Positions 46,603 to 57,860 of a stretch of 64,000 bases of DNA are shown here, piece by piece. The stretch comes from Acestrorhynchus altus (Eukaryota; Chordata; Actinopteri; Characiformes; Acestrorhynchidae), in assembly GCA_034509495.1 (NCBI GenBank), contig CM067505.1, forward strand, positions 13,787,704 to 13,851,703. Direction: 5' to 3'. The position numbers and the translations under genes were made by a program. Position 1 is the first letter of the stretch; each line of letters starts with the position of its first letter. The notes beneath the pieces were generated by a model. That model did no database searches, had not been told where the DNA came from, and worked only from the letters and a program-made list of their open reading frames with translations.

Positions 46603-46824
46603 CTTTTTATCGCTGAGGCCAGACACTGTGTCTATGTACTCCTCTTGAATCATGAAAGCAGCCAGGTTAGCTGTGTAGCTTGCCAAGAAGATGACAGCAA
46701 AAAAGCCCACCAGGACCATGATCTTACTAATGATTCCACTTGGGTTCTCCACAGGAACTGGAGTTATTAAAGACCAGAATTTGTGAATGAAACTTCCCTA
46801 TGGTGAGCTTAGATCCTCCTGCCT
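46603..46824 (-). pseudogene. grin2d: grin2d exon: M2 pore loop and M3 gate, disrupted
   Basis: The exon has a CTCTGTCTCAG acceptor and a GTAATT donor, 222 bases, against about 230 expected from GluN2D spacing. The start reads GGSKLTIGK and, in the same frame, LVFNN, which holds the asparagines of the Mg-block and Ca-selectivity site. The conserved IWLLWA before it is replaced by a shorter unrelated run. Directly after LVFNN one extra base shifts the frame, and that frame stops at TAG 12 codons later. The rest, in another frame, reads PVENPSGIISKIMVLV, lacks the Trp-Ala of the M2-M3 link, and then gives ASYTANLAAFMIQ, the gate motif of all ionotropic glutamate receptors. The 3' half is clean up to LSDKK. 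Confidence 0.78.
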
Positions 46825-47095
46825 CTGAGACAGAGAGAAAGATAAAGCACAGTCATGGAGACCAAAGGGAAGTTCAGGAAAACAAATGTAATATAAAAGC
46901 AGAGCAGAGTGCAGAATGGACTGTATGGATTTGGAACTGTACTCATGCTTTCCATTGTGTCTATTTCCATGTGTGCTGCTGAATGGAATATCACAGTAAT
47001 AACTACATACAGTTGTATTATTAATGTTCTGCATTGCTGATTTAATTCTTGATGTGCATACAATGACATTATCAAAAACCTTAAATGATACTTAC

Positions 47096-47217
47096 TCTTC
47101 CCACTTTGTAGACTTCTGTTATATCCAACAGGGCTGAAAAACTCAAAGATGAAGACTGTCCTGCCACCACTGACAAACACTGTGAACATCATCACTTACA
47201 CTGCAGGACTGTGAGTT
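47096..47217 (-). pseudogene. grin2d: grin2d exon: pre-M1 and M1, disrupted
   Basis: An acceptor (TTTTACAG) and a donor (GTAAGT) bracket 122 bases. By homology the exon encodes the pre-M1 helix and M1; VMMF, TVFIFEFFSPVGYNRSL and QSGK are recognisable. From the residue spacing I recall for GluN2D it should be 126 bases, so four bases are missing. Entering in the phase left by the S1 exon, the frame meets TGA after eight codons. In the frame that gives VMMF, the expected Trp codon reads TAA. Mid-M1 carries a further net loss of bases, which replaces a hydrophobic run with SGGR. It is either a sequencing or gap-fill error or a genuine lesion; see the adapter at 45807. Intact splice sites favour a real exon underneath. 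Confidence 0.75.
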
Positions 47218-48228
47218 CTGTAAAAGGTGGTACAAAAGCTCAGCTAGACAGTAGTCTGTAGCAAAAAGTACTCTAGAATTTTGAAGAGCCACAAAACAAA
47301 CTTGGAAATTAGAAAAGTGCCAGTTTATTTTTATAGGAACATAGTTTTATGACACTAAAAAGAATGTATAATAAATTCCAGTATAGGTGTTAGGAAATCA
47401 CTGAGCAGACACAGTGCATCAGAACTCTTGAAGGGCAGGTATAGTTTAGTATTAACTTAGCTTGTAAGTATACTTAAAGTGAAACAGCTGGGAGTGAGAA
47501 CTGTAATGTGCTTCAAAAATGGGAGAAATTGGCATGAAATAATTTGGTAATTTATTTGATACTGGAAAATTAAAAGATTCCAAAATGAGAAATGAGAGCT
47601 AATTAGGGTCCATATCATTATGCTGAAGTCTTCCTATTACAGACATTGCAATATATTTTTTTATTGTCCACCTTTCCTATTATAAAAATACTCAGAAAAG
47701 ATCATAACCCTACACAATTTTGATTTGTAGAACAAGTCATTGCATTTGAAAAACTTGCATGCAATGTTCCAACATGTATTTGCATTTCTTGACTGATGGA
47801 TCGTTTTATTTGTGTATGCTCCAAAATGGCCTCCACCACATCTACATGTACACCATGAGTCTTTTTACTTTATACTGTGAGTTTCTCAGACCTTTCACTC
47901 ATGGAAGTCATATAAGTGCTCTTTCAGATCAAAGACAAATATAAATGCCTTGGTTTTTGCCTTCCTTATTAAACTAAGGCTTACTTTAACCACTTAAATT
48001 GCCTGGACAGTTGAACTAACTTAATAGTGTCATTTAAAAAGATGGAACAAATAAAAAACAAGAACAAACAAAAATACTGGACCTAGATTCGCCAATTTTT
48101 GTATTGCACAGACATTTAATATTGAGGTGAAGACAAAGATTTCTTCCCTTTGCTACATTTTCAGAATTTTACTAATGGTCTTCATTCAGCTTAACCTTGA
48201 GTTCATGCATGTTTCACAGCAATTACCA

Positions 48229-48240
<12 letters not shown>
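47218..48240. other. grin2d intron, nothing recognised
   Basis: About 1 kb of AT-rich intron between the M1 exon and the AG repeat. I see no coding sequence, terminal repeats or structured RNA. Confidence 0.45.

Positions 48241-48316
<76 letters not shown>
48241..48316. repeat. (AG)n microsatellite
   Basis: Almost pure AG dinucleotide run of about 75 bases with one interruption near 48279, preceded by a short (AC)n. Confidence 0.95.
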
Positions 48317-48322
<6 letters not shown>

Positions 48323-48649
48323 CTCCTCAAATTGTACAGTGGTATTTCATTTAGAAATGAATTTAATGAAATTACATGTAATGAAGATTAGTGTTATGAC
48401 AGTTAGTATTAGGCACATAAATATAACAGTCTGGTCTCACTAGTAACTCTACAATTTACTCTATCTAGAGTCACTAAGTACTATTTCTTTATACAGTCTA
48501 CCTACAGGTTACATTTTCCCTTATTTACCTTAATCCATTTAAATCCCCACTCAGTTTTCATGCTTGCACTGTAGAGCAAGATGGGAACAGTTTTCAGTAT
48601 TTTAGATGGTTACAAATAAAATGGGGAGACAAGCACTGTGGTGTGAAAC

Positions 48650-49310
48650 TATCAGACACTTATAAATTTTCTGTATTTCAGCATAAATTTGACCTCATCA
48701 GATTTTTACACAAATAATCTGTGAGTGGCAAAAGTATGTGAACTTTATGGACTAACAGAGGATCAATCAGTAGGTAGTAATCAGGGCCTGTGAAGCTGAT
48801 CTATACAACATGTTGTGGAACTGTATCTTAGCATAAACAAAGGGCTCAAGAAGGGATTCATCAGGCTGGAAAGTTTCCAAAGTGTTTCTCTAAGTTTCTC
48901 AAAGAGCTTGGACTCCACAATCCAAAGTCAGACAGATTGTGTGATGGAAATTCTGACCATTATTACCCGCCTCAGGGAGTGAGACAACCAAAACAACTAC
49001 ATCAAAGAGCAAAGCATGTAATATTTCACCAAGTAACCCAGAGATCATTCTAAACCTTCAAGCAAGCCATTCCCTAGGCAACTAAAAGCCTTTCTTACAT
49101 TGGCTAATGTTAACATTAAGATGCTAGTGTTCATGAGTTCACCATCAGGAGAACACTAGTTGTGGTGTACATAACTTGGGAGTTGTAAGGGAGAAAGCTC
49201 CTCTCGAAATATCATTTGCTGCCTGTGGAGTTTTCTATATTTTGGCATGAATTTTACCTCGTCAGATTTTGAAGTCAAATCAAACCAAATAGAAAGTACA
49301 ATGCTAGATT
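48650..49310 (+). mobile_element. Tc1-like element relic, non-coding
   Basis: The text matches a Tc1-related element I recognise from other fish: GTGGCAAAAGTATGTGAAC near 48726, then AGGCTGGAAAGTTTCCAAAG and GGACTCCACAATCC, then CACCATCAGGAGAACACTA near 49140. The latter are remnants of transposase reading frames (the segment that normally encodes the DNA-binding half). TTTGACCTCATCAGATTTT near the left edge recurs as TTTTACCTCGTCAGATTTT near 49250. No open frame survives. Confidence 0.5.
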
Positions 49311-50160
49311 ATCAGTATTACATATATGTCGAGTTACTGATATGTGTTAGCTAACTAACATAAAATGATGCAAAGACTTTATTCCAGTGAAAGTAATCTA
49401 TCTGATATAAAATGAAAAATGTAAATTCATAATTATACAATAGTAACATATAACCATTAATAAAACACAACCACAAAACATTTACATTTAAGCTCATGTT
49501 AAGTACATATTAAACAACTTAATTAAATAATGCTGTTTTCACATGAAGCAATGACAAATTGCAAGTAAAGCATTTGATATCATGAACAATATATTAAATA
49601 CTACATTAAACAGTACAACTCTGAGATTCAAAATTCTTAGATGTACAGTTGTTGTTAGGTGTGTCAGGAGAGTACAAGAGGATGAGTATAGGTACTGTTT
49701 CACTGCACCACGCAAACTCCAACACAGGAGATATGTACTGTATTTCTCATTAACAACATATTTCACTGTCACAACTGGGCCTATGGAGCTGCTCAAGCAT
49801 CCCTAAAGTTTGTCAGCTGTAGAAGAGGAGCCAGTGGGACTTGGCACTGTGGCTCTCCTAGCAGGCTATTCACGTGATGCCAGTTTTCTGTACAGTGGGC
49901 ATTGGGTTTTGTTAAAACACTTCAGAGCCCTGATTCCTAGGTTTGCCAGCCAGAAAGCAAGCCCTCTTATCTCATGTGTGAAAAGAACTCATTGCCTAGT
50001 CAGAACACTGTTATAATCATTTGCATCTCTAATATCATTTGCATTCCACATCCATTTAATCCCGATACCTTTTCCAGTCTTATACCTTCTGAGAACTCAT
50101 TTCTTTCATAGGTTTTCAGTAAACAAAGAGTTACTACACTTCCACCTCACCATGAATATC
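49311..50160. other. grin2d intron, nothing recognised
   Basis: AT-rich intron upstream of the Rex3 insertion. Short frames at 49539-49806 on both strands have no recognisable motif and look like chance. Confidence 0.4.
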
Positions 50161-50164
50161 CATA

Positions 50165-50213
50165 TCCATCCATCCATCCATCCATCCATCCATCCATCCA
50201 TCCATCCATCCAT
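50165..50213. repeat. (CATC)n tail of Rex3 copy
   Basis: About twelve CATC units, the 3' terminal GGAT repeat of the minus-strand Rex3 copy. Confidence 0.9.
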
Positions 50214-52256
50214 TTTCCTTCGTTTATCCGGGGCCGGGTCGCGGGGGCAGCAGTCTAAGCAGGGATGCCCAGACTTCCCTCTCCCCTGACACCTCAGCCA
50301 GCTCCCCAGGAGGGACCCCGAGGCGTTCCCAGGCCAGCCGTGAGACATAGTCCCTCCAGCGTGTCCTGGGTCTACCCCGCGGTCTCCTCCCGGTGGAACG
50401 TGCCTGGAACACCCCGCCGGGGAGATGCCAAGGGGGCATCCGAAACCCAAGCCACCTTAACTGGTTCCTCTCAATGTAGAGGAGCAGTGGCTCTACTCCG
50501 AGCTCCTCCCGGGTAGCCGAGGATCTCACCCTATCTCTAAGGGAGCGCCCGGCCACCCTATGGAGGAAACTCATTACGGCCGCTTGTATCCGCGAACTTG
50601 TCCTTTTGGTCATTACCCACAGTTCATGACCATAGGGTGGGAATGTAGATTGACCAGTAAATCGAGAGCTGAGCATGACTGCGGCGGCAGCACCGATCCG
50701 CCTGTCAATCTCACGCTCCCTCTCACCCCCACTCGTGAACATGACCCCGAGATACTTGAACTCCTCCACTTGGGGCAGGACAGCGCCACCGATCTGGAGA
50801 GGGCAAACCACCCATTTCTGGTCGAGAACCATGGCCTCAGATTTGGAGGTGCTGATTCGCATCCCAACTGCTTCACACTCGACTACGAACTGCTCCAGTG
50901 CCTCCTGAAGGTCCTGGCCTGAAGAAGCCATCAGGACAACATCATCCGCAAAAAGCAGAGATGATATCCTGTGATTCCCAAACTGGACCTCCTCCGGCCC
51001 CTGGCTGTGCCTAGAAATTCTGTCCATAAAGATTATGAACAGAACCGGTGACAAAGGGCAGCCCTGCCGGAGTCCAACATGCACCGGGAACAGGCCCGAT
51101 TTACTGCCGGCAATGCAAACCAGGCTCCTGCTCCGGTCATACAAGGACCTGACAGCCCTTAACAGAGGGCCCCGGACCCCATATTCCCCCCACAGTATTC
51201 TGAGCACCCCCCACAGAATACCCCTGGGGACACGGTCGAATGCCTTCTCCAAATCCACAAAACACATGTGGACTGGTTGGGCAAACTCCCATGAACCCTG
51301 GAGCACCCTACGGAGGGTGTAGAGCTGGTCCAGTGTTCTGCGGCCGGGACGAAAACTGCATTGTTCCTCCTGAATCCGAGGTTCGACTAATGGCCGAATT
51401 CGTCTCTCCAGTACCCTGGCATAGACTTTTCCGGGGAGCATCTAGAGACTTGAGATACTCTGGGCAGATCTCATCCACCCCCGAGGCCCCACCACTGAGG
51501 AGCTTACAGACCACCTCAGTGACTTCGGCCCGGGTGATGGGCGAGTCCTCCTCAGAGTCCTCAGCTTCACCTTCTACATTGGAAGATGTGATGGTGGGGT
51601 TAAGGAGATCCTCAAAGCATTCCTTCCATCACCCAACGATATCCCCGGTCGAGGTCAACAGCTCCCCACCCACACTGTAAACAGTGTCGGCAGGGTACTG
51701 CTTCCCCCTTCTGAGGCGCTGGACGGTTTGCCAGAATCGCTTCGGAGCCGACCGATAGTCCTTCTCCAAGGCCTCCCCGAAGTCCTCCCAGCTCTTGGTT
51801 TTTGCCTCCTTGACCGCCCAGGCAGCAGCACACTTAGCCTCTTGGTACCTGTCGGCTGCGTCGGAAGACCCAGAGGCCAACATGGCCCGATAGGTCATCT
51901 TCTTCAGCTTGACGGCATCCCTTACTTCCGGTTTGGGGACTGCCGCCATGGCAGGCACCCGCGACCTTACGCCCACAGCTCCGGCCGCGTCAACAATGGA
52001 GGCTGAGAACCTGGTCCACTCAGACTCAATGTCCCCCGCCTCCCCAGGTAGCTGTGAGAATCTCTCCCAGAGGTGGGAGTTGAAAGTTTCCCTGACAGGG
52101 GGCTCAGCCAGACGTTCCCAGCAGACCCGAAGGATACGTTTCGGCCTGCCAGGTCTCTCCCACCTGCCCCTCCGCCAGCGGATCCAACTCACCACCAGGT
52201 AGTGATCAGTTGACAGCTCTGCCCTTCTCTTCACCCGAGTGTCCAAGACATTGAAT
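50165..52256 (-). mobile_element. Rex3-like LINE (RTE clade), 5'-truncated
   Basis: A GC-rich block stands out from its AT-rich surroundings. Reading the minus strand, a 205-codon frame (52246-51629) begins inside the endonuclease (ELSTDHYLVVS) and runs into the linker. After a frameshift, a 405-codon frame (51441-50224) carries the reverse transcriptase: FVDLEKAFDRVPRG, GLRQGCPLSPVLF and the catalytic LLFADDVVLMASS (YADD-type box as FADD), then EFKYLGVMFTS and the C-terminal RGRPRTRWRDYVSRL. The element ends in (GGAT)n, as Rex3 copies do. About 25 residues are missing before YGHELW. Truncation in the endonuclease means it is dead, but the long open frame and high GC suggest a fairly young insertion in the grin2d intron. 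Confidence 0.88.
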
Positions 52257-52289
52257 ATGAATATGAATTAATATGTCTGTGCTATTGAA

Positions 52290-54510
52290 CTCTTAGGTGG
52301 GGCTATTCCCCCAAAATTGTGTATACCCTCTCACACAGGAGGAAAGCACCATGAATAAGTACATCACAGTGGCATTAGCTGAAATGTATATCAGTCCTAG
52401 TACCTCAAGAGCTGCTGCTGGATTCTATTTTGTTAAGAAGAACAATGGCCTTGCATTGATTACAGATGATTACAGATGTATTGATCACAAAGCCCTATCC
52501 CTATCCTTTACCTTTGGTATCTTCTTCTTTAGAACAGCTCAGAGGAGCATCTGTGTTTACAAAGTTAGATCTCAGAAGCGCATACAATCTCACCTTTTTC
52601 ACCTTAAGCAGGCCTTTACATCCATTCTCATTCTTAAGCATACTGATCCTGTTGAGCCCTTTGTAGTAGAGGTAGATGCTTCAGAGGCCACATTGGGGCA
52701 GTGTTATCTCAAACAGTCAGTAGTCCTAAAGACTTACACCCTGTTGGTTTTTTGCTCATAAGCTATCACCCTCAGAGCCTAACTATGCCATTAGCAAAAG
52801 GGAGTTACATGCCATAAAACTAGCCTTTGAGGATTGGTTACATTGGTTAGAGGGTGCCAACCACTCTTTAGTTGTTCTTACTGTCCACAAAAATCTTGAA
52901 TACTTATGCATTGCCAATGCACGCCAAGCTAGGTGGTCTTTGTTCTCACATTTTCAATTTGCCATCACATACAGTGGGGCAAAAATAGTATTTAGTCAGC
53001 CACTGATTGAAATTCTCCTACTTAGAAAAATGACAGAGGTCTATCATTTTCATCATAGGTGAAATAAAATCCAGAGAATCCCAATGTAGTGATTTTTAAA
53101 GAATTTATTTGTAAATTATGGTGGAAAATAATTATTTGTTCAATAACAAAAGTTAAACTCAATACATTGTAACAAAACCTTTGTTAGGGTCAAACATTTC
53201 CTGTAAGTCTTCATCAGGTTTGCACAAACTGTAGCTTTTATTTTGGCCTTCATGCAGATCTCTTCTAGAGCAGGGATGTTTTGAAGCTGTCTCTGGGCAA
53301 TATGGACTTTCAACTCACTCACAACTAACTGGCACCCTCATCTTGGAACAATGTCCACCGGGTAAGATGTACCTACTCCCTGTCACAATAGGTTAATCAC
53401 CTGGGCATGTTCCTTGCTGTCATCCAGCCACCCCAGGGACAGACTCATACATATCAATTACTGATGGGTAAGTATTGGTGGGAGAAGATGTTATCTGATA
53501 TTCATAGATTTGTCTCATCTTGTCTGTTCCCAGAGCAAATCACCAAAAACCCATCCTGCAGGCAAACTGTTACCATTATCTATTCTCTCATGTCCATGGT
53601 CTCACTTAGCCCTTAATTTCATGACAGATTTACCCCCCTCCCATTGACACACAGGTATACGCACCATCAAATAGCAGTTTTCCAGAGGAGTCAGGTTTAT
53701 TTCATTTCCTTCACTACCCACTGCTTTTGAGACAGCTGAATGTTTATTTAATCAGTTTTTTTCTTTGTTTGGTATCCCTGACAACATTGTTTCAGATCAA
53801 GATCCTCAGTTCACGTCTCCAGTGTGGAACACAGTGTTTGAAAGATTGGGTGTTTCTGTTACCCTAACATCTGGCTACCATCCAGAGTCTAATTGCCACT
53901 GTGAAACAATTAATCAGGAGCTTGATAAATTCCTGAGGTTCTACTGTCATTCTAACCAGACTGATTGGTCCTGGTACTTACCATGGGCTGAGATAACACA
54001 GTTAGCTCATCTACAGGTTTGAGAGGAGACCCACCAGCTCATAGACCAGGTCCTATGTAGACATAAACATTTTGCTGATTATAGAAGAGGTGTGACACAC
54101 TCTTACCTTCTAGGTGAAAGAGTATGGCTCTACTCTACTAAGAAATTGTAACATGAGTATATTGGCCCATTCAGGATTTGAAGTTTATGTATACATTAGA
54201 TTTTTCATTATAAAGTGTCTAATATGTTTCATGTGTCTCTCCTTAAACCTGTAGTCCCAGGCTCACTGGATGAGAATCTACCCAGTGCCATGCCACCCCT
54301 ACTTGTGCATATTGAGGGGACACCTGCCTACATTGTTGAATTGTTGAAATGAGGTCAGTTGCAATACCTGTTTGACTGGGAGTCCTACAGTTCTAAGGTT
54401 GTGGTCCAGGTGGGATTATCTTGGACCCCATGCTGAAGAAGGATTTCCATCAACGCTGTCTTAGTCATCTTGCCCCTCGCCCTAAGGGCCACCCTAGGCA
54501 GTTGGCATTT
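52290..54510 (+). mobile_element. Chromovirus-type (Sushi-like) Ty3/gypsy relic
   Basis: Plus-strand fragments appear in pol order. RT start: YISPSTSRAAAGFYFVKKNN near 52390-52445, then RGASVFTKLDLRSAYN near 52540-52590. RNase H: PFVVEVDASEATLGQ near 52660-52700 and KRELHAIKLAFEDWLHWLEG near 52795-52850. Integrase: FGIPDNIVSDQDPQFTS near 53765-53820 and SGYHPESN near 53870. Chromodomain-like remnant: the EFVEM...LDPMLKKDFHQRCL region near 54330-54460, which resembles the end of a Sushi-type integrase. No gag or LTRs were found. A Tc1 end interrupts it at 52970-53330. Confidence 0.75.
52970..53330 (-). mobile_element. Tc1-like element end inserted in the gypsy relic
   Basis: Starting at the TA of 52970, the text TACAGTGGGGCAAAAATAGT is the terminal inverted repeat of a widespread fish Tc1 element, followed by its subterminal region. 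On the minus strand at 53140-53322 is the transposase C-terminus: KVHIAQRQLQNIPALEEICM and CANLMKTYRK. The remainder of the element, including the other terminal repeat, is absent. Confidence 0.8.
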
Positions 54511-55119
54511 AGCCCTCCTTTTGATCATTGTAGCTGTACCTCAGTCTCATCTATGACTCAGTATAGCTCTGGGTGTCCATCTGGTAGCACTTATGATGAT
54601 GTGGGTGGTCTTTGTGGGCATCCTCACTCTTTGGTCTACCCCGGTCTTCGGGGTAGCATACTGTCACATTTTTGCCACAGCCTGCAAACTCCAATACCCA
54701 GAATTTAACAGATGGTTGTGTTCAAGATGTGTTTTCCTCAGGAGGCCTATCAGAGATCAGCTTCACCTAAATACTAATACACCAGTTTTGTTTCTTTCAT
54801 TGTGTATTTGGCTTGTATCACTCCATGTGAAATATTGCCTCTGTTTACAGTGCATACAGACCAATTTCTATTGTCTTGTCTGCACATAATTTGACATTGT
54901 TTCTTTTTCAGTTTCTGTCTCTGGATTTCACCTGTGGATTTAGTTTCACTGTTATTCGACTTGAATGTTTTTTCACTTTGCTCTTTGGATTGCCCTTTCT
55001 CATTAAAAAGATATTTCACCCTTTTATTCTGTTTGTGTCTGTCTTGCTTCTGGATATGTGACAGTATGTCTTGGCAATGTCTAGACATAGGTATAATAGC
55101 AGGCTCCATAATTTCACTG
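54511..55119. other. Intron stretch, nothing recognised
   Basis: Flank of the gypsy relic. Small frames on both strands (for example 54774-55109) have no domain I recognise. Confidence 0.4.
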
Positions 55120-56470
55120 TCAACATTTAAGATGATGATGGAGCTAATTATTAGGTCTTTGAAGTGGGCTGTAGGTAGGGAGAGGTTGCATAATCGTACC
55201 CAGCTCCCACCAATTGGGCTTACATGGATGATATGACAATGGTGACAACTATTATCCCATGTACTCAGTTAATAGTTTAGGTATGTGATATAGTGCAGCA
55301 CTTAATGTTAAAGAGCAGGTTGTGAGGTTGATGAAAGAAATGGTAGAGGATATCAAATCCATTGATAAGCTTGCCTGGTAATCAATTGTGGTGTTGGCAG
55401 TTTTGTATGCTACCTTGTGTAAGGTGGGTAATGATTATTTCTGAATACTGAGGTGCAGAGTTTAGAAAGGATCACCAATATTGCTATAAGGAAGTGGCTG
55501 GGGGTCCCTTGTTGCCTTATGAGCATTGAATAGTTTAGTAGAGGGATGCTGGAACTGCCCCTGACAAACTTAGTTTAGATAGAGTGATAGCTAGATAGAA
55601 GTGCTCTGCTATCTGACCAGTAAGTAATGGACAGGGTGAGATATGTTGTCCAGTATAGCAATCAGTTTGTTGAGAGTTCTCCATTCCACCACCACAACAA
55701 AGCTCTCCAATGAGCATCCAGGAACAGAGCCAGGCTTCTTGATTAGTTTGTTGATCTTCTTGGCTTCTCCACCTTTGATTAGGCCTCCCCAGCAGACTGC
55801 TGCAAAGAAGACTGCACCCACAACAACAGACTGGTAGAAGATGGTTAACATTTTGCTGCACACATTGAAGGACCTGAGCTTCCTCAGAAAGTAGAATCTG
55901 CTCATTCTCTTCTTGTACACATGTAAATGTGAAAATGTAGGTCAGGAAATTATATTACTAGGGTCAAAAGATGAACCAATTAAGGCAGCAGATCCACTGT
56001 AAAAAGTAGAATGAAAGTGGAATCCCAGAGAGGCAGTGCAGTCAGTGATGTGGACATTGGGGCAAAGGGATGTAACGGTGCAAAATTGGAGGTCAGGACC
56101 AGGGTCAGGTGGTCTGTGGGAAGCATTCTACAGATTCTACACATTCATAAACTACAGGTTCCACATTGTATTTTGGTAACTACACTGAGGCCTGATATTG
56201 TATTATACTTTGAGAGCAAACAAATAGTTTATGTTATGAAGCTGATGGTTCAATTTGATGATGAGGTTGAGGTAGATTATGAAAGGAAAAGGCTGAGATA
56301 TGCAGATTTGGTGGCTGAGGTGAGAGAGCATGGGTGGCAGGTGTATGTTAGACCAGCAGAGATAGGGGCTATGGGTTTTGTAGGTATGTCTACTACAGCT
56401 TTGCTGGGTGATGTTGGGTTCAGAGGTTGTGTATTGAGAGCAGTTATGAAGGAATTCTATTATAAAGGGG
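55120..56470 (+). mobile_element. R2/HERO-type LINE relic with restriction-like endonuclease
   Basis: Plus-strand fragments match the C-terminal half of fish LINEs with a restriction-like endonuclease. GRERLHNRTQLPPIGLTWM near 55175-55235 is the post-RT region. The segment around SLERITNIAIRKWLGVP near 55460-55510 is the thumb-like part. Near 56170-56450 is LRPDIVLYFESK, then VDYERKRLRYADLVAEVREH and EIGAMGFVGMSTTALLGDVG, which corresponds to the endonuclease (RPD-x-ELT motif in the family; here the Glu-Leu-Thr is altered). Stops and frameshifts throughout make it inactive. An L2 fragment in the opposite direction (55540-55920) splits it. Confidence 0.65.
55540..55920 (-). mobile_element. L2/jockey-type LINE 3' fragment
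   Basis: The minus strand encodes the C-terminal end of the same LINE family as 41.8-43.6 kb: FYFLRKLRSFNVCSKMLTIF, then YQSVVVGAVFFAAVCWGG and EWRTLNKLIAILDNISHP. It lies inside the R2/HERO-like relic. Confidence 0.8.
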
Positions 56471-56590
56471 GTCTGTTTGTATTTCCTATACTCTGTATCT
56501 GTGTTGTTAACCTTTCTGTTTATTTTTTGATTTCTGTAAAGCTGCTCTGTGACAAAATCAGTTGTGAAATTTTGATTTGATTTGATTTTC
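56465..56590 (+). mobile_element. L2 3' tail
   Basis: A short copy of the 3' end shared with 14.5-14.64 and 38.5-38.66 kb: TTTCTGTAAAGCTGCTCTGT followed by GTGAAATTTTGATTTGATTT. Only the last 120 bases are present. Confidence 0.7.
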
Positions 56591-57711
56591 AGAAGTACCT
56601 GAAAGAGCTAGGCAGTGGTTGTGAATAAGAAGGGCTGAAGTTGGGTGAGGTAGGATAGTGTGTGATTGAAGGTGTGACATGGGGAGCATTATAGGCTGCT
56701 TTGTGTATATACTGAAGGTAAGGAGGCTGTGAATAAAATCCTTTGAAATCACATGAAGTGAGCTAGACTTCACTGTTGAGCCTTCTGGAGGAGTCTTATG
56801 CTTAATTCAGCAAAACACTGATGAATGAAGGTGCCTACCTGAAGACCCCTATGAAAAGCTTGTGATTGGAGTATAGGTAAAGTGAAAGGGCGGGATGGAA
56901 TGTGTAATTGTTAGATGTAGCATCTTGTCAACTTCCTGGGTCATTTTACAAACAGTGAATGTTTAAGGAAAGGTTGCTGATCAGATCAAAAATGGTCACA
57001 GCAACCTTAATTGTTAGATGGTTATAACAAAAATGTTGTTGATCAGTTCATAAAAGGCCACAGGAACTTTAAATACACTTTACATTGGAAAAGGGATGGG
57101 CCCTCTGTATAACCCCAGTTGTTAGATTCTGTCGTTTTATTCTTATTAGGTTGAGTAATATGATGTTATTCTTTCCATGATGCTGTAGATAAATTATATT
57201 ATAACAAAATTTTAACAAGTACATCTTTACTACATTGTACAAATGCATTACTGGTTTTTACTTTACCTACATTATCTTCACTAAAAAAAAGTATTTAGTA
57301 AAGTTTAACAGATGTTAGTGATATGTTTCTGAGTCGGTATTGATTTAAACATAAAAGTATTGTTTACATTTGTTTCATGATTCCCAAATGTATGCTGACC
57401 TCCCGGGCACACTATCTAGAGAAAGCCTTTATTGAAACATGAAAAAAAAAATGCCAATGCGTTGCGGCCTACTCAAAAATATCTTTTATTGCCAAAAATG
57501 ACATCCGATGCCATTTTGTGCCCTGAAAAAGAAAGAAAAAGTTGGCAGGTAACTGACATAAGAAAGTGGTCAGTATAAGGTCCAATGGAGCTTAGTACAT
57601 TCTTCCAGTGCAGATCCTGAAGTATGTTAGGCTCTATGTTTACTTTTATAGCCTTATGCTCGAAAGTACTCAAAGTACTAAAGCTCCAAAGTGAGGTGAA
57701 CATAATCTTCT
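56591..57711. other. grin2d intron, nothing recognised
   Basis: About 1.1 kb of AT-rich intron without coding signal or recognisable repeat. Confidence 0.4.
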
Positions 57712-57860
57712 TTCAGCTGCTCCCTTTAGGGGTCGCCACATCGGATCATCTGCCTGATCCGCTTTATAGTTTTGGCACAAGTTTTACGCCGGATGCCCTT
57801 CCTGACACAACCCTCACCATTTATCCAGGCTTGGGACCAGCACCAGTAGTGCACAAAGTA
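57712..57860 (-). mobile_element. RTE-type LINE 3' tail
   Basis: CAGCTGCTCCCTTTAGGGGT followed by CGCCACATCGGATCATCTG matches the 3' end of the RTE element at 12.3 kb, here followed by TTTTACGCCGGATGCCCTTC, a block commonly attached to it in fish. Only the tail is present. Confidence 0.7.

Noticed and set aside
50560..51680. Several plus-strand ORFs in the GC-rich block
   Set aside because: They are opposite-strand shadows of the Rex3 reverse transcriptase.
56011..56580. 189-codon plus ORF as a host gene
   Set aside because: Its middle matches the endonuclease region of an R2/HERO-type LINE, and its end is an L2 tail.
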